A stretch of 38,702 nucleotides of DNA, from contig NZ_LQYA01000047.1 in the NCBI RefSeq assembly GCF_001531445.1, positions 1 through 38,702 on the forward strand. The letters run 5' to 3'. The position numbers and the translations under genes were made by a program. The notes below the pieces were generated by a model, which was given only the letters and a program-made list of their open reading frames with translations, was not told the origin of the DNA and made no database searches. Of the stretch, positions 6,237-15,296 are shown in pieces (positions within the stretch are counted from its first letter, which is position 1; each line of letters begins with the position of its first letter). The stretch is from Sporosarcina koreensis (GTDB taxonomy: Bacteria; Bacillota; Bacilli; Bacillales_A; Planococcaceae).

Positions 6237-8012
6237 ATGCAGGATTATTTCGAAGTGATGCGTAAAATGACAGGCGAAGGCAATCAGCATGATATGGAGG
6301 CAATTCTCGCCGATATTGCACTTGCTCTCGATCAAACTGTCATCGTCGCGATGACCGACCGCACGGGAAAGATCACCTACGTCAATGAATTGTTCACCAA
6401 AATATCCAAATACGAAACGGAAGAACTGATCGGGGCAACACACTCCATCATTAATTCTGGCTACCATTCGAAAGAATTCTTTAAAAACATGTGGGCGACA
6501 ATCGGGCGCGGCATGATCTGGCAAGGAGAGATTCGCAACCGTGCGAAAGATGGCAGCTTCTATTGGGTGGATACGAAAATTGTTCCGTTTTTGAATGAAA
6601 AGGGAATCCCGAACAAGTATATTTCCATCCGCTATGATATTACGCAACGGAAGTTAATGGAGGAGAAGATTCGGAGGGATGCGCAAACGTACCGGCGCAT
6701 TGCCGAAGAGAACCGGGATCTTTCTTATAATGACCAACTCACGTCTTTGCTTAATCGGAATGCGTTCAGCAAAGAGTTGAGCTCCTATCTTGAAAGAATA
6801 CGGAAAGATGGGGCAAGACTAGGATTGGTTTATGTAAATATTGATAGATTGCGAAATGTAAATGATTCTTTTGGACAGGAAACTGGGGATTATGTACTCT
6901 CGGTAGTCGCAAACCGATTGAAGAGTGTACTAAGTATGGAAGATATCATTGGTCGCATTTCAGGTGATGAATTTGCTTTTACGTTAACGCAGGCTGCGAA
7001 TGAGGAAGAAGCAGAGCGATTGACGGAAACCATAAAGAGCAGTTTGGAAAATTCGATTAGCATCCACGGTGATTTGTTTAGCATTTCCACTAGCTGTGGG
7101 ATTGCGCTATTTCCAAAGCACGCAAAAAAGGCATCGGAGCTCATGATGAAAGCCGAAAAGGCGTTGCATTATGTTAAAGAGCATGGCGGCGGGAATTATA
7201 AAATGTACGAACCTGGAATGGCGACGAAAACATTGGAACGCATTTTATTGGAGAATGAATTACGGAAAAGTGTTCAAATGGGACATTTCACGTTGGAATA
7301 TCAACCGAAAATGAATTTATCCCGCGGTGATCTGTCTGGTGTCGAAGCGCTAGTTCGCTGGAATCATCCGGATCTCGGCAGGATTCCGCCGGATAAATTC
7401 ATCCCTTTAGCGGAAGAGACGAAAATTATCCTGTCTTTAGGGGAGTGGGTTTTACGGGAAGCCTGCAAGCAGGCGGCTCAATGGAAACGGCAAGGGTACT
7501 GCCCTTTTCGTATTGCGGTGAATATGTCGGCTGTTCAGCTGGAAGACCCGGAAATTGTCGGGACGATCAAGCGCATTTTATTGGAAGAGGATGTTGCACC
7601 GGAACTGATCGAGATCGAACTGACTGAAACCTCCTTCGCGGACCGTGATGAAATGCGGGAGACAATTGAACGAATCAGGGAGTTAGGTATGCATGTGGCG
7701 ATCGATGATTTCGGTACGGGGTATAGCACATTCAGTTATATTAAAGAGCTGCCGGCAGACACAGTGAAGATTGATATGTCATTTGTGAAGGACATTGATG
7801 TGAATGAAAACAGCAGGACGATCGTCAAGGCGATCGTCACGTTGGCGGATACGGCAGGGCTCAATGTCATTGCGGAAGGGATTGAGACAGAAGAGCAAGC
7901 GAAAATTCTCCGTGGATTAGGTTGCAGGGAAGGCCAAGGATATTTCTTCAGCAAGCCTTTGCCTCCGGCTGACTGCGAATTTTTGTTTTCTAAACCTACG
8001 AAAAATGAATAA
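6237..8012 (+). CDS. PAS-GGDEF-EAL cyclic-di-GMP signalling protein
   Basis: A soluble 591-aa regulator with no membrane segment. A PAS domain (about 25-140; FYWVDTKIVPF, YISIRYDITQRK) is followed by a GGDEF domain (about 165-325) and an EAL domain (about 335-585). The GGDEF signature is SGDEF (242-246) and the inhibitory-site Arg is replaced, so cyclase activity is uncertain. The EAL domain keeps EAL (370-372), NMSAVQ, EIELTET, IDDFGTGYS, VKIDMSFV and AEGIETEEQ, so it should be an active c-di-GMP phosphodiesterase. ATG 6237 has only a weak SD (GAAAGGA, 14 nt); a start slightly downstream is possible. It interrupts the tRNA-rocF interval and stands alone. Confidence 0.9.
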   Translation: MQDYFEVMRKMTGEGNQHDMEAILADIALALDQTVIVAMTDRTGKITYVNELFTKISKYETEELIGATHSIINSGYHSKEFFKNMWATIGRGMIWQGEIRNRAKDGSFYWVDTKIVPFLNEKGIPNKYISIRYDITQRKLMEEKIRRDAQTYRRIAEENRDLSYNDQLTSLLNRNAFSKELSSYLERIRKDGARLGLVYVNIDRLRNVNDSFGQETGDYVLSVVANRLKSVLSMEDIIGRISGDEFAFTLTQAANEEEAERLTETIKSSLENSISIHGDLFSISTSCGIALFPKHAKKASELMMKAEKALHYVKEHGGGNYKMYEPGMATKTLERILLENELRKSVQMGHFTLEYQPKMNLSRGDLSGVEALVRWNHPDLGRIPPDKFIPLAEETKIILSLGEWVLREACKQAAQWKRQGYCPFRIAVNMSAVQLEDPEIVGTIKRILLEEDVAPELIEIELTETSFADRDEMRETIERIRELGMHVAIDDFGTGYSTFSYIKELPADTVKIDMSFVKDIDVNENSRTIVKAIVTLADTAGLNVIAEGIETEEQAKILRGLGCREGQGYFFSKPLPPADCEFLFSKPTKNE

Positions 8013-8032
8013 ATATCCGAAAACTTGTCAGG

Positions 8033-8061
8033 TTGAGCCATTCCATTGAACGAATTACAAT
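8033..8061 (+). promoter_or_regulatory. SigA promoter of rocF
   Basis: TTGAGC (8033-8038), a 17-nt spacer and TACAAT (8056-8061), 20 nt before the gene. No SigL-type -24/-12 site was seen, unlike the arginine-catabolic roc operons of B. subtilis. Confidence 0.6.
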
Positions 8062-8081
8062 AGAAGTGGGGGGCTGACATA

Positions 8082-8987
8082 ATGAGAAAATTGGATATAT
8101 CACTAATAGGAGTTCCGCTTGATTATGGACAAAGTCGCAGAGGCGTGGACATGGGACCGAGCGCCATCCGTTACGCGGGTGCAATAAAAAGATTGGAAGC
8201 AATCGGGCACACGGTGAAGGATGAGGGAGATGTTCAAGTAAGCGCAGTCGAACATACAGATCGGGAAGCTACGAACTTGAAAAATTTAGAGGAAGTTGTC
8301 CGAGCGACGAATGAACTTGCGAATCGGGTTGCCGAAGTCGTCGGGAAAGGGAACTTTCCACTCGTGCTCGGAGGAGATCACAGCATTGCTATCGGGACAA
8401 TAGCTGGTTTAACTTCTAAATATAAAAACATAGGCGTCATCTGGTACGATGCGCATGTTGACATGAATACGGCGGAGACGTCGCCATCTGGAAATATTCA
8501 CGGGATGCCGCTTGCGGTCCTGATGGGGCGAGGGCACGAAAGATTAGTGAATATTTATAAGGAAGGGCAGAAAGTGAAGCCCGAAAATATCGTCATTATT
8601 GGAGCCCGTTCGGTCGATCCGGGCGAGCGCGTATTAATAAAAGAACTAGGTATCAAAGTATTTACGATGCATGAAATTGACCGGGACGGCATGACTTCGG
8701 TTATGAAGGAAGCGATTGCTTATTTGCAAGCAAAGAACGTGGATGGCGTCCATCTATCATTGGACTTGGATGGCTTAGACCCGCTGTATACACCCGGAGT
8801 CGGAACACCGGTGCCAGGTGGAATCAGCTATCGTGAAAGTCATCTTGCAATGGAAATGCTCGAGGACTCAGGTATGATCACTTCTGCGGAGTTCGTCGAG
8901 GTCAATCCGATTCTCGATGAAAAGAACAAAACTGCAGATGTCGCAGTTGGTCTGATGGGATCATTGTTCGGTGAAAAATTACTATGA
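8082..8987 (+). CDS. rocF: Arginase
   Basis: Arginase hydrolyses L-arginine to ornithine and urea in the cytoplasm, using a binuclear Mn centre. The 301-aa product carries all metal-ligand motifs: GGDHS (His100), DAHVDMN (Asp123, His125, Asp127) and SLDLDGLDP (Asp228, Asp230). VPLDYGQSRRGVDMGPSAIR near the N-terminus is typical of Bacillus arginases. ATG 8082 has a GGGGGG-type SD at 8067-8072. It is monocistronic, with its own promoter and a strong terminator. The position just before sigW matches B. subtilis rocF. Confidence 0.95.
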   Translation: MRKLDISLIGVPLDYGQSRRGVDMGPSAIRYAGAIKRLEAIGHTVKDEGDVQVSAVEHTDREATNLKNLEEVVRATNELANRVAEVVGKGNFPLVLGGDHSIAIGTIAGLTSKYKNIGVIWYDAHVDMNTAETSPSGNIHGMPLAVLMGRGHERLVNIYKEGQKVKPENIVIIGARSVDPGERVLIKELGIKVFTMHEIDRDGMTSVMKEAIAYLQAKNVDGVHLSLDLDGLDPLYTPGVGTPVPGGISYRESHLAMEMLEDSGMITSAEFVEVNPILDEKNKTADVAVGLMGSLFGEKLL

Positions 8988-8993
8988 GAATGG

Positions 8994-9022
8994 ACGCTTG
9001 GATTCTGATCCAAGCGTTTTTC
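8994..9022 (+). terminator. Terminator of rocF
   Basis: ACGCTTGGA (8994-9002) pairs with TCCAAGCGT (9009-9017), followed by a T-run. Confidence 0.9.
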
Positions 9023-9094
9023 TGTAAGATTATTTCCTAAAACAACGGAAATAACTATCAATCTTTGGTAAAATAAAAAATATGGTTAAAAAAA

Positions 9095-9121
9095 TGAAAC
9101 CTGTTGGACCCTTCAAACGTA
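9095..9121 (+). promoter_or_regulatory. SigW autoregulatory promoter
   Basis: TGAAAC (9095-9100), a 17-nt spacer and CGTA (9118-9121) match the SigW consensus exactly. It lies 38 nt before the sigW start, as expected for positive autoregulation. Confidence 0.85.
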
Positions 9122-9159
9122 TAGAAGGAACAGCCGCATAGAGCGGAGGATGAAAGTCA

Positions 9160-9723
9160 TTGGATGAATTGGTCAATAAAAGAATAAATGAAGTGATCAA
9201 AGGCGATCAGGATGCATTCGAAGAAATTGTTACGATGTTTCAACATCGGCTGTATCATGTTTGCTATCGAATGCTCGGCAATTCACAGGAAGCGGAAGAT
9301 ATAGCCCAAGAAGCATTTGTTCGTGCATATGTGAACATTCATACGTACGACCAGAAACGGAAGTTTTCGACTTGGCTATTTCGGATTGCAACAAATTTAT
9401 GCATCGATAGAATTCGCAAAAAGAAGCCGGACTACTACCTCGATGCGACAGTGCCAGGAACGGACGGCCTAAACATGTACTCGCAGATTGCAGCGCAAGG
9501 CGACTTGCCGGAGGAAGAAGTGGAGCGTATGGAAGAGCAGGATCGTGTCCAGTATGAGATTGGACGGCTTCCTGAAAAATACCGTACTGTTATCATTCTT
9601 CGCTATATGGAAGAATTGCCGTTGCAAGAGATTAGTGATATTTTAGAATTACCACTTGGAACCGTAAAGACCCGAGTTCACCGTGGACGGGAAGCACTAC
9701 GGAAACAGATGGGTAATATGTAG
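9160..9723 (+). CDS. sigW: ECF RNA polymerase sigma factor SigW
   Basis: SigW directs the cell-envelope stress regulon (detergents, membrane-active peptides, cell-wall antibiotics). The 187-aa product has region 2 (about 20-90; QEAEDIAQEAFVRAY, FSTWLFRIATNLCIDRIRKK) and region 4 (about 130-185; LPEKYRTVIILRYMEELPLQEIS, LPLGTVKTRVHRGREALRK). TTG at 9160 is preceded by GGAGGAT with an 8-nt gap. It has its own SigW promoter and is followed 13 nt later by its anti-sigma gene, as in B. subtilis. Confidence 0.95.
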   Translation: MDELVNKRINEVIKGDQDAFEEIVTMFQHRLYHVCYRMLGNSQEAEDIAQEAFVRAYVNIHTYDQKRKFSTWLFRIATNLCIDRIRKKKPDYYLDATVPGTDGLNMYSQIAAQGDLPEEEVERMEEQDRVQYEIGRLPEKYRTVIILRYMEELPLQEISDILELPLGTVKTRVHRGREALRKQMGNM

Positions 9724-9736
9724 GAGGGAATTAAGT

Positions 9737-10369
9737 ATGAATACGTGTCAGGAACCAGTTATCCATTTAATGCACGCGTATTTAGACGGGGACATTAGCC
9801 GCGAAGATGAGCAATTGCTCCAAAAGCATTTAGTTGCCTGTGAACATTGCAGGGAAATGATGGATGAACTGAAAATGTCGGCTTTATTCCTAAAAGGTGC
9901 GGCACCAATCCAAGCACCGGACGGATTTGTCTCAGGCGTCATGGCACGTCTCCCAAAAGAAAAAAAGCAAGCAGGTTTTCAACGCTTATTACGCAGGCAC
10001 CCACTCGTGGCTGCGGCTGCACTATTTTTGATATTAATGAGCGCGACGCTCTTTTCAAGCTATGGCAATAATCAGCAGTTTTCTTTCACGAAACAACCGA
10101 ATCTGATTGTCGAAGGGGAAACGGTCATCGTTCCTGCCGGTGAAGTCGTCAAAGGGGATATTATCGTCAAGAACGGTAATATCCGGATTGAAGGAGAAGT
10201 GGACGGCAATGTGACGGTAATCCGCGGTTCCAAATACATGGCTTCGACAGCAGTCGTTACAGGAAAAAGCGAAGAAATCGATCGGGCCTTCGATTGGCTT
10301 TGGTATAAAATCAAATCAACCGCCAAGGACATTTTCTCGTCCTCCGGCGGTGAGCCGCAAGAAAAATAG
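9737..10369 (+). CDS. rsiW: Anti-sigma-W factor RsiW
   Basis: RsiW holds SigW inactive at the membrane until it is cut by the PrsW and RasP proteases. The 210-aa product has a zinc-binding anti-sigma domain with the HxxxCxxC motif (His31, Cys35, Cys38), a transmembrane helix (about 88-110, HPLVAAAALFLILMSATLFS) and an extracellular domain with beta-repeat character (VVKGDIIVKNGNIRIEGEVD) ending WLWYKIKSTAKD. ATG 9737 has AGGAGGG 8 nt upstream. Cotranscribed with sigW; the stem-loop at 10378 ends the unit. Confidence 0.93.
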   Translation: MNTCQEPVIHLMHAYLDGDISREDEQLLQKHLVACEHCREMMDELKMSALFLKGAAPIQAPDGFVSGVMARLPKEKKQAGFQRLLRRHPLVAAAALFLILMSATLFSSYGNNQQFSFTKQPNLIVEGETVIVPAGEVVKGDIIVKNGNIRIEGEVDGNVTVIRGSKYMASTAVVTGKSEEIDRAFDWLWYKIKSTAKDIFSSSGGEPQEK

Positions 10370-10377
10370 GTATGCAA

Positions 10378-10417
10378 CGATCGCCTTCCCTGAACGGGAG
10401 AGGCGATCGTTTTTTTA
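10378..10417 (+). terminator. Terminator of sigW-rsiW
   Basis: ACGATCGCC (10378-10386) pairs with GGCGATCGT (10402-10410), followed by seven T. Confidence 0.92.
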
Positions 10418-10535
10418 TTTATAATGAATGAATGAGTGATTGACACATAAGGAAAAAGAAACAAAACAGCCGTCAAAAACGTTCCCATTGATAACCAGTC
10501 CAGTTTGTTTTCAAGAGCATTGAAACTGGGCTGTA

Positions 10536-10544
10536 TGATATACT
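10536..10544 (+). promoter_or_regulatory. Extended -10 promoter of the cdaA operon
   Basis: TGATATACT (TGn plus TATACT) lies 36 nt before cdaA. The -35 is poor. Confidence 0.55.
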
Positions 10545-10580
10545 GAAGTAAAGAATTTTCGATGAAGGTGAGGGAAGCGC

Positions 10581-11417
10581 ATGCCTGGTTGGGAAATGAT
10601 TACAAACTCAAGTCCGATTGAAATACTGAAAAATATAGTGGATGTGCTTCTCGTTTGGTTTGTTTTCTATAAATTGATCACCATCATTAAAGGCACGAAG
10701 GCAGTACAGCTGTTAAAAGGGATTTTTGTCATTTTATTTGCCCGTATTTTTACTGAATATCTTGGACTTGATACGTTGAAGTGGATGTTGGATCAAGTGT
10801 TGATGTTTGGTTTCCTTGCTATTATTATCCTATTTCAACCCGAAATACGCCGCGCGTTGGAGCAACTTGGTCGAGGCCGTTTGTTTGCGAGGTCGGCAAT
10901 GCAGGAGGAAGAGGAACGTGAGCGCATGATCGAAGCTTTCAACAAGTCGGTAAGCTATATGGCGAAGCGGCGGATTGGAGCACTTATATCGATTGAACGG
11001 GAGACCGGTCTAAGTGAGTATATTGAAACCGGCACTCCATTGAACTCGATTGTCACATCTGAACTGCTTATTAATATATTCATTCCAAATACGCCATTGC
11101 ACGATGGGGCAGTCATTTTGCAAAAGAACCGGATCGCGGCTGCGGGCTGCTATTTGCCACTCTCGGAGAATCCTTTCATATCAAAGGAACTCGGAACCCG
11201 TCACCGGGCAGCTCTTGGCATCAGTGAAGTGACCGATGCCATCACGATTGTCGTATCAGAAGAGACAGGCGCCGTCAGTATTACCGTTAACGGGGATATC
11301 AATCGGAATCTGTCGATGGAGGAGTTTGAGAAGCAGCTCCGTCAAATATGGTTTGGGGCGGAAACCGAAACTTCTTCGGCTCCATTCTGGAAATGGGGGA
11401 AACAGAAAAATGGTTGA
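10581..11417 (+). CDS. cdaA: Membrane diadenylate cyclase CdaA (c-di-AMP synthase)
   Basis: CdaA makes c-di-AMP from two ATP; the messenger controls potassium and osmolyte balance and cell-wall homeostasis. The 278-aa product has three N-terminal membrane helices (about 17-35, 40-60, 68-88) and a DAC domain with the two catalytic motifs DGA (175-177) and RHR (207-209). SD GAAGGTGAGG precedes ATG 10581. Its last 8 nt overlap the start of cdaR, which suggests translational coupling. The cdaA-cdaR-glmM order is conserved in Firmicutes, and GlmM is known to bind and restrain CdaA. Confidence 0.95.
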   Translation: MPGWEMITNSSPIEILKNIVDVLLVWFVFYKLITIIKGTKAVQLLKGIFVILFARIFTEYLGLDTLKWMLDQVLMFGFLAIIILFQPEIRRALEQLGRGRLFARSAMQEEEERERMIEAFNKSVSYMAKRRIGALISIERETGLSEYIETGTPLNSIVTSELLINIFIPNTPLHDGAVILQKNRIAAAGCYLPLSENPFISKELGTRHRAALGISEVTDAITIVVSEETGAVSITVNGDINRNLSMEEFEKQLRQIWFGAETETSSAPFWKWGKQKNG

Positions 11418-12690
11418 TAAGTTAATGGATCGCCCATGGTTTCTCCGTTTCACTGCATTGGCCCTTGCGATCATCCTTTTCTTTTCCGTGCAGGCAGAGA
11501 ATGAAGAAAAGAAGGGCTCCACGATCGGTGATTCACATGATATCCTTCGTGATGTCCCTGTGGAAGTCCTTTTTGATAATGAAAATTCCGTCGTCACGGG
11601 AGTCCCTAAGACGGTCAATATGTCAATCGACGGGCCTTCCAGCCTTGTGCAGTCGACAAAGCTGTTGAAGGATTTTACATTGAAGGTCGACCTTAGGAGC
11701 AAGACGATGGGAAGGCACACTGTCAAGATCGACACAGAAAACCTCTCAGATAAGCTGGATGTAAGATTGGACCCGGCATATGTGGACGTTGTCATCGAAG
11801 AGAAAGTAACAAAAACGTTCCCAGTCGATACGGAATTTAATGAGCGGCTGCTTGCAGAAGGATATAATGCTGTGAAAAAGGAAGTCGAGCCTGCCACTAT
11901 TCAAGTGACGGGTGCGAAAAGCGTCGTGGAAGCAATCAACTTCGTGAAAGTTTCGGCAACCGGAGAAACAGGCATCAATAAATCATTTGAGCAAAAAGCC
12001 CGTGTCCGGGTGCTCGACCGAGATCTGAATAAATTGAATGTCACTATTGATCCCGAAGAAGTGACGGTCAAAGTGGAAGTGAAAGAAAATAGTAAAGAGG
12101 TTCCGGTTGTCCTTAGACAAAGAGGTACGCCGGGTGAGAACATTGTCATTGACTCTGTTTTTACAGACACGAAAACGGTAACGATATACGGTCCGCAGAA
12201 GACGCTCGAGTCCATTGATGAGCTTCGGCTGGACGTCGATATTTCGAAAGTGAAGGAATCAGGAACAGTAGAGATAAACCTACCAAAGCCGAAGGGCGTT
12301 TCCAAACTATCAGAGACCAAGATCAAGGTAAACATTAGTGTGACGGTCATGAATGGAGAGAATCCTCCTCCTGATATCTCGATGGATCCGGAAGAAGAGG
12401 ATGAGGATGTAACAAAGGAGTTTAAAAACATCCCTGTCGCTGTGAAAGGGTTGAACGAGAAATATAGCAGCAACTTTTTGAAGCCGGTTGATGGAGTTGT
12501 CGATGTAACAGTGACTGCAAAAAAGGAAGTCATTAATTCCCTCGACACTTCGGATTTCGCTATTAGTGTCGATGCTTCCGGGACGGATCAGGAAGGAGAG
12601 CACATATATCCGCTTTCTGTAGTAGGACCTGACAATATTGCTTGGAAGCTTTCAGAGGATGAAGTGACATTGGAGATTAGGCTTGCATGA
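11410..12690 (+). CDS. cdaR: CdaA regulatory protein CdaR (YbbR-domain protein)
   Basis: CdaR is a membrane-anchored extracellular protein that modulates CdaA. The 426-aa product has one N-terminal membrane helix (about 11-28, FTALALAIILFFS) and about four tandem YbbR domains of 80-90 residues outside the cell (around 40-125, 130-215, 220-305 and 325-420), each with PVxV...G.P...V-type strands. An acidic linker (MDPEEEDEDVTKEF) precedes the last domain. ATG 11410 overlaps the cdaA end; upstream in-frame codons lie inside cdaA and are rejected. Followed 40 nt later by glmM. Confidence 0.93.
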   Translation: MVDKLMDRPWFLRFTALALAIILFFSVQAENEEKKGSTIGDSHDILRDVPVEVLFDNENSVVTGVPKTVNMSIDGPSSLVQSTKLLKDFTLKVDLRSKTMGRHTVKIDTENLSDKLDVRLDPAYVDVVIEEKVTKTFPVDTEFNERLLAEGYNAVKKEVEPATIQVTGAKSVVEAINFVKVSATGETGINKSFEQKARVRVLDRDLNKLNVTIDPEEVTVKVEVKENSKEVPVVLRQRGTPGENIVIDSVFTDTKTVTIYGPQKTLESIDELRLDVDISKVKESGTVEINLPKPKGVSKLSETKIKVNISVTVMNGENPPPDISMDPEEEDEDVTKEFKNIPVAVKGLNEKYSSNFLKPVDGVVDVTVTAKKEVINSLDTSDFAISVDASGTDQEGEHIYPLSVVGPDNIAWKLSEDEVTLEIRLA

Positions 12691-12730
12691 TGAAGAAGCT
12701 GATTAAGAGCATTGAAAGGGAGTATGGATT

Positions 12731-14083
12731 ATGACAAAGTATTTCGGAACGGATGGCGTCCGTGGGATTGCAAATAAAGAATTGACGCCAGAGCTTGCGT
12801 TTAAACTTGGCAGGATTGGCGGACATGTGTTGACGAAAGATTCCCAGGAGACATCCCAAGTGCTTGTTGGACGGGATACCCGCATATCCGGCCATATGCT
12901 GGAAAACGCTTTGATTGCAGGTCTGTTATCGATGGGAGTCGAAGTGATGAGGCTCGGAATCATCAGTACGCCGGGAGTTGCATATTTGACGCGCGCCATG
13001 AATGCCCAGGCGGGCGTTATGATTTCGGCATCCCACAATCCATTTGAGGATAACGGCATCAAGTTTTTCGGTGCGGACGGATTCAAATTGACAGATGAGC
13101 AGGAAGAGGAAATTGAATCCCTCTTGCATGAAGAGACAGACAGCCTGCCTCGTCCGGTCGGTGCGGATGTCGGCACTGTGACGGATTACTTTGAAGGTGG
13201 ACATAAATACATCCAATACTTGAAACAGACGGTCGATGAGGAATTTACAGACCTTCATGTTGTCCTTGACTGTGCACATGGTGCGACTTCTTCATTGGCA
13301 ACGCACGTCTTTGCGGATCTCGATGCAGACTTGACAACGATTGGCGCGTCTCCGAATGGTTTGAACATTAATGATGGCGTCGGATCGACACATCCGGAAG
13401 GTCTCAGCCAGCTCGTAGTTGATAAAGGCGCAGACATCGGACTTGCTTTTGATGGGGATGGAGATCGCCTGATTGCAGTCGATGAACTTGGCCGGATCAT
13501 TGATGGTGACCAGATCATGTTCATCATCGGCCGCCATCTCCAATCGAAAGGCCGCCTGAAATCCGACACGATCGTTTCCACAATCATGAGCAACCTAGGC
13601 TTCTATAAAGCATTGGAGCGGCATGGCATGATGAGTGTCAAAACCGCTGTCGGCGATCGGTACGTCGTTGAGGAAATGAAAAAAGGAAATTACAATCTAG
13701 GTGGAGAGCAATCGGGTCATATTATCTTCCTTGATTACAATACAACAGGGGACGGACTATTGACTGCCTTGCAACTTGTCAACATCATGAAGCGGACGGG
13801 AAGTAAGCTATCCGACCTTGCAAGTGAGATGACAGTATATCCACAAGAGCTCGTCAACGTCCGGGTTACGGATAAAAACAAAGTGACCGAAAATGCAAAA
13901 GTCGCAGCGGTTATCAAGGAAGTCGAAGAGGAGATGGCTGGCAACGGAAGAGTCCTCGTACGTCCGTCAGGAACAGAGCCTCTCGTCCGTGTAATGGTCG
14001 AATCACCGAATCACGACGACTGCGCACGCTTCGTCAACCGGATTGCGGAAGTAGTTCGTGAGGAAATGGGCATAGTAGAATAA
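12731..14083 (+). CDS. glmM: Phosphoglucosamine mutase GlmM
   Basis: GlmM converts glucosamine-6-phosphate to glucosamine-1-phosphate for UDP-GlcNAc and peptidoglycan. The 450-aa product has the usual four-domain layout: phosphoserine motif ISASHNP (Ser101), metal loop FDGDGDR (Asp241, 243, 245), sugar loop GGEQSGH and phosphate loop [12 protein letters not shown] (from Arg411). SD AAAGGGAG precedes ATG 12731. Last gene of the cdaA operon; the hairpin at 14094 follows. In B. subtilis glmS comes next, but here the convergent pst genes follow. Confidence 0.96.
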   Translation: MTKYFGTDGVRGIANKELTPELAFKLGRIGGHVLTKDSQETSQVLVGRDTRISGHMLENALIAGLLSMGVEVMRLGIISTPGVAYLTRAMNAQAGVMISASHNPFEDNGIKFFGADGFKLTDEQEEEIESLLHEETDSLPRPVGADVGTVTDYFEGGHKYIQYLKQTVDEEFTDLHVVLDCAHGATSSLATHVFADLDADLTTIGASPNGLNINDGVGSTHPEGLSQLVVDKGADIGLAFDGDGDRLIAVDELGRIIDGDQIMFIIGRHLQSKGRLKSDTIVSTIMSNLGFYKALERHGMMSVKTAVGDRYVVEEMKKGNYNLGGEQSGHIIFLDYNTTGDGLLTALQLVNIMKRTGSKLSDLASEMTVYPQELVNVRVTDKNKVTENAKVAAVIKEVEEEMAGNGRVLVRPSGTEPLVRVMVESPNHDDCARFVNRIAEVVREEMGIVE

Positions 14084-14093
14084 GAAATGGACC

Positions 14094-14142
14094 AGAACTG
14101 TCCAGAAAGTCAACAACTGACTTTCTGTGACAGTTCTTTTTG
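14094..14142 (+). terminator. Terminator of the cdaA-cdaR-glmM operon
   Basis: AGAACTGTC and CAGAAAGTC pair with GACTTTCTG and GACAGTTCT around a short loop, followed by a T-run. One of the longest stems in the window. Confidence 0.9.
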
Positions 14143-14162
14143 TAATAATGGAGGATGGCGCC

Positions 14163-14357
14163 GCGTCCAAATCAGGTCGTTCTGCGTCCAAAGCGAGCCG
14201 CTTCACGTCCAAACCGTGCCGTCTCGCGTCCAAAGCAAGCTGTCCTGCGTCCAAAACGAGCCATCTCGCGTCCAAAGCAGGTCGTTCTGCGTCCAAAGCA
14301 AGCTGTCTTGCGTCCAAATCGAGCCGTCTCGCGTCCAAATCAGCCATTCCTTCCAAA
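14163..14357. repeat. Array B1: 21-nt-period intergenic array, core GCGTCCAAA
   Basis: The core starts at 14163, 14184, 14205 (ACGTCCAAA), 14226, 14247, 14268, 14289, 14310 and 14331: nine copies at exactly 21 nt. A decayed TCCAAA at 14352 is 3 nt out of register. The 12-nt spacers vary around GCRAGCYGTCYY. The array fills the gap between two convergent terminators (glmM and pstA). All frames stay open on both strands because 21 is a multiple of three, giving meaningless heptad translations. Confidence 0.95.
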
Positions 14358-14366
14358 TACTTCTAC

Positions 14367-14395
14367 AAAAAAACGCATCCCTAATCGGATGCGTT
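14367..14395 (-). terminator. Terminator of pstS-pstC-pstA
   Basis: On the minus strand AACGCATCC (14395-14387) pairs with GGATGCGTT (14380-14372) around a 6-nt loop, followed by a T-run (14371-14367). Confidence 0.9.
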
Positions 14396-14410
14396 GTAAA
14401 AAAAGCCTAT

Positions 14411-15295
14411 TTAGAATACACGTTGGAATTTATTCCGAATGATGATCGCTGTTGAGTTCAAAATGAACAGGGCTACTAGCAGAACAATAATCGTGGCGGC
14501 TGCCAAATTAGCATATTCTGCTACTAACGAAGCATCCAACGTCCAGTAATAAATCTGCATCGGCAATACCGTGAAGCGGTCCATGATGCTTCCAGGGAAC
14601 GGGATGAGCAGTGCCGGAATTCCAATGACGACGAGCGGCGCAGTTTCTCCAATTGCGCGGGAGAGGGACAGAATCGCACCTGTCAAGATTCCTGGCAGTG
14701 CTGCCGGCAAGATGATGCGCTGAATCGTTTGCCATTTTGTCGCGCCGAGCCCGTAAGATGCCTCGCTTAAATAGGAAGGGATGGAGCGGATCGCTTCTTG
14801 GCTTGCAACGATGACGATCGGCAAAATCAATAACGACATCGTCAATCCGCCAGCCAGGACGATGTTACCTAAGTCCAACACCCGTACAAATACCGTCAAA
14901 CCGAGAATTCCATACACGATGGAAGGGACGCCAGCTAAATTGGAGATATTCGTCTGTATGAAGCTGACCAGGCGGCCTTTTTTCGCATACATCTCTAAGT
15001 AAATCGCCGTGCTGACGCCTACAAACATCGTGACGGGAGCGACAACGAGCATGAGCCAAAACGTTCCGAGGATCGCTCCCATAATGCCGGCGCGTTCCGG
15101 CTGCGTCGACAATTTACCCGTAAGGAAATCGCTGTTGATTGAACCGATTCCTTCCGTTACGACACGGACGAGCAAAACAGCTAAGAAGAACAGTCCGAAG
15201 AACGCGGATAGCATGAAGATGGACTTCGAGAACCGATTCAGGAATAAACGGCGCTTCGTCCGCTTCATATGTTGTTTTTCACTCAGTTGATTCAT
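14411..15295 (-). CDS. pstA: Phosphate ABC transporter permease PstA
   Basis: PstA is one of two membrane subunits of the high-affinity phosphate importer. The 294-aa product has about six membrane helices and the EAA-like loop IRSIPSYLSEASYGLGATKW before GILTGAILSLSRAIGETAPL. It starts at ATG 15295, 1 nt after the pstC stop, with GGGAGG inside the pstC end; an upstream in-frame start would overlap pstC and is rejected. Last gene of the pstS-pstC-pstA unit, followed by a terminator. No pstB or phoU follows. Confidence 0.94.
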   Translation of the reverse strand: MNQLSEKQHMKRTKRRLFLNRFSKSIFMLSAFFGLFFLAVLLVRVVTEGIGSINSDFLTGKLSTQPERAGIMGAILGTFWLMLVVAPVTMFVGVSTAIYLEMYAKKGRLVSFIQTNISNLAGVPSIVYGILGLTVFVRVLDLGNIVLAGGLTMSLLILPIVIVASQEAIRSIPSYLSEASYGLGATKWQTIQRIILPAALPGILTGAILSLSRAIGETAPLVVIGIPALLIPFPGSIMDRFTVLPMQIYYWTLDASLVAEYANLAAATIIVLLVALFILNSTAIIIRNKFQRVF

Positions 15296-15296
15296 C

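Noticed and set aside
14087..14455. Open frames on both strands encoding heptad repeats (for example ASKAS or ALDAR patterns)
   Set aside because: They are translations of the 21-nt array; any 21-nt repeat without stops stays open in all frames. No SD and no conserved product.
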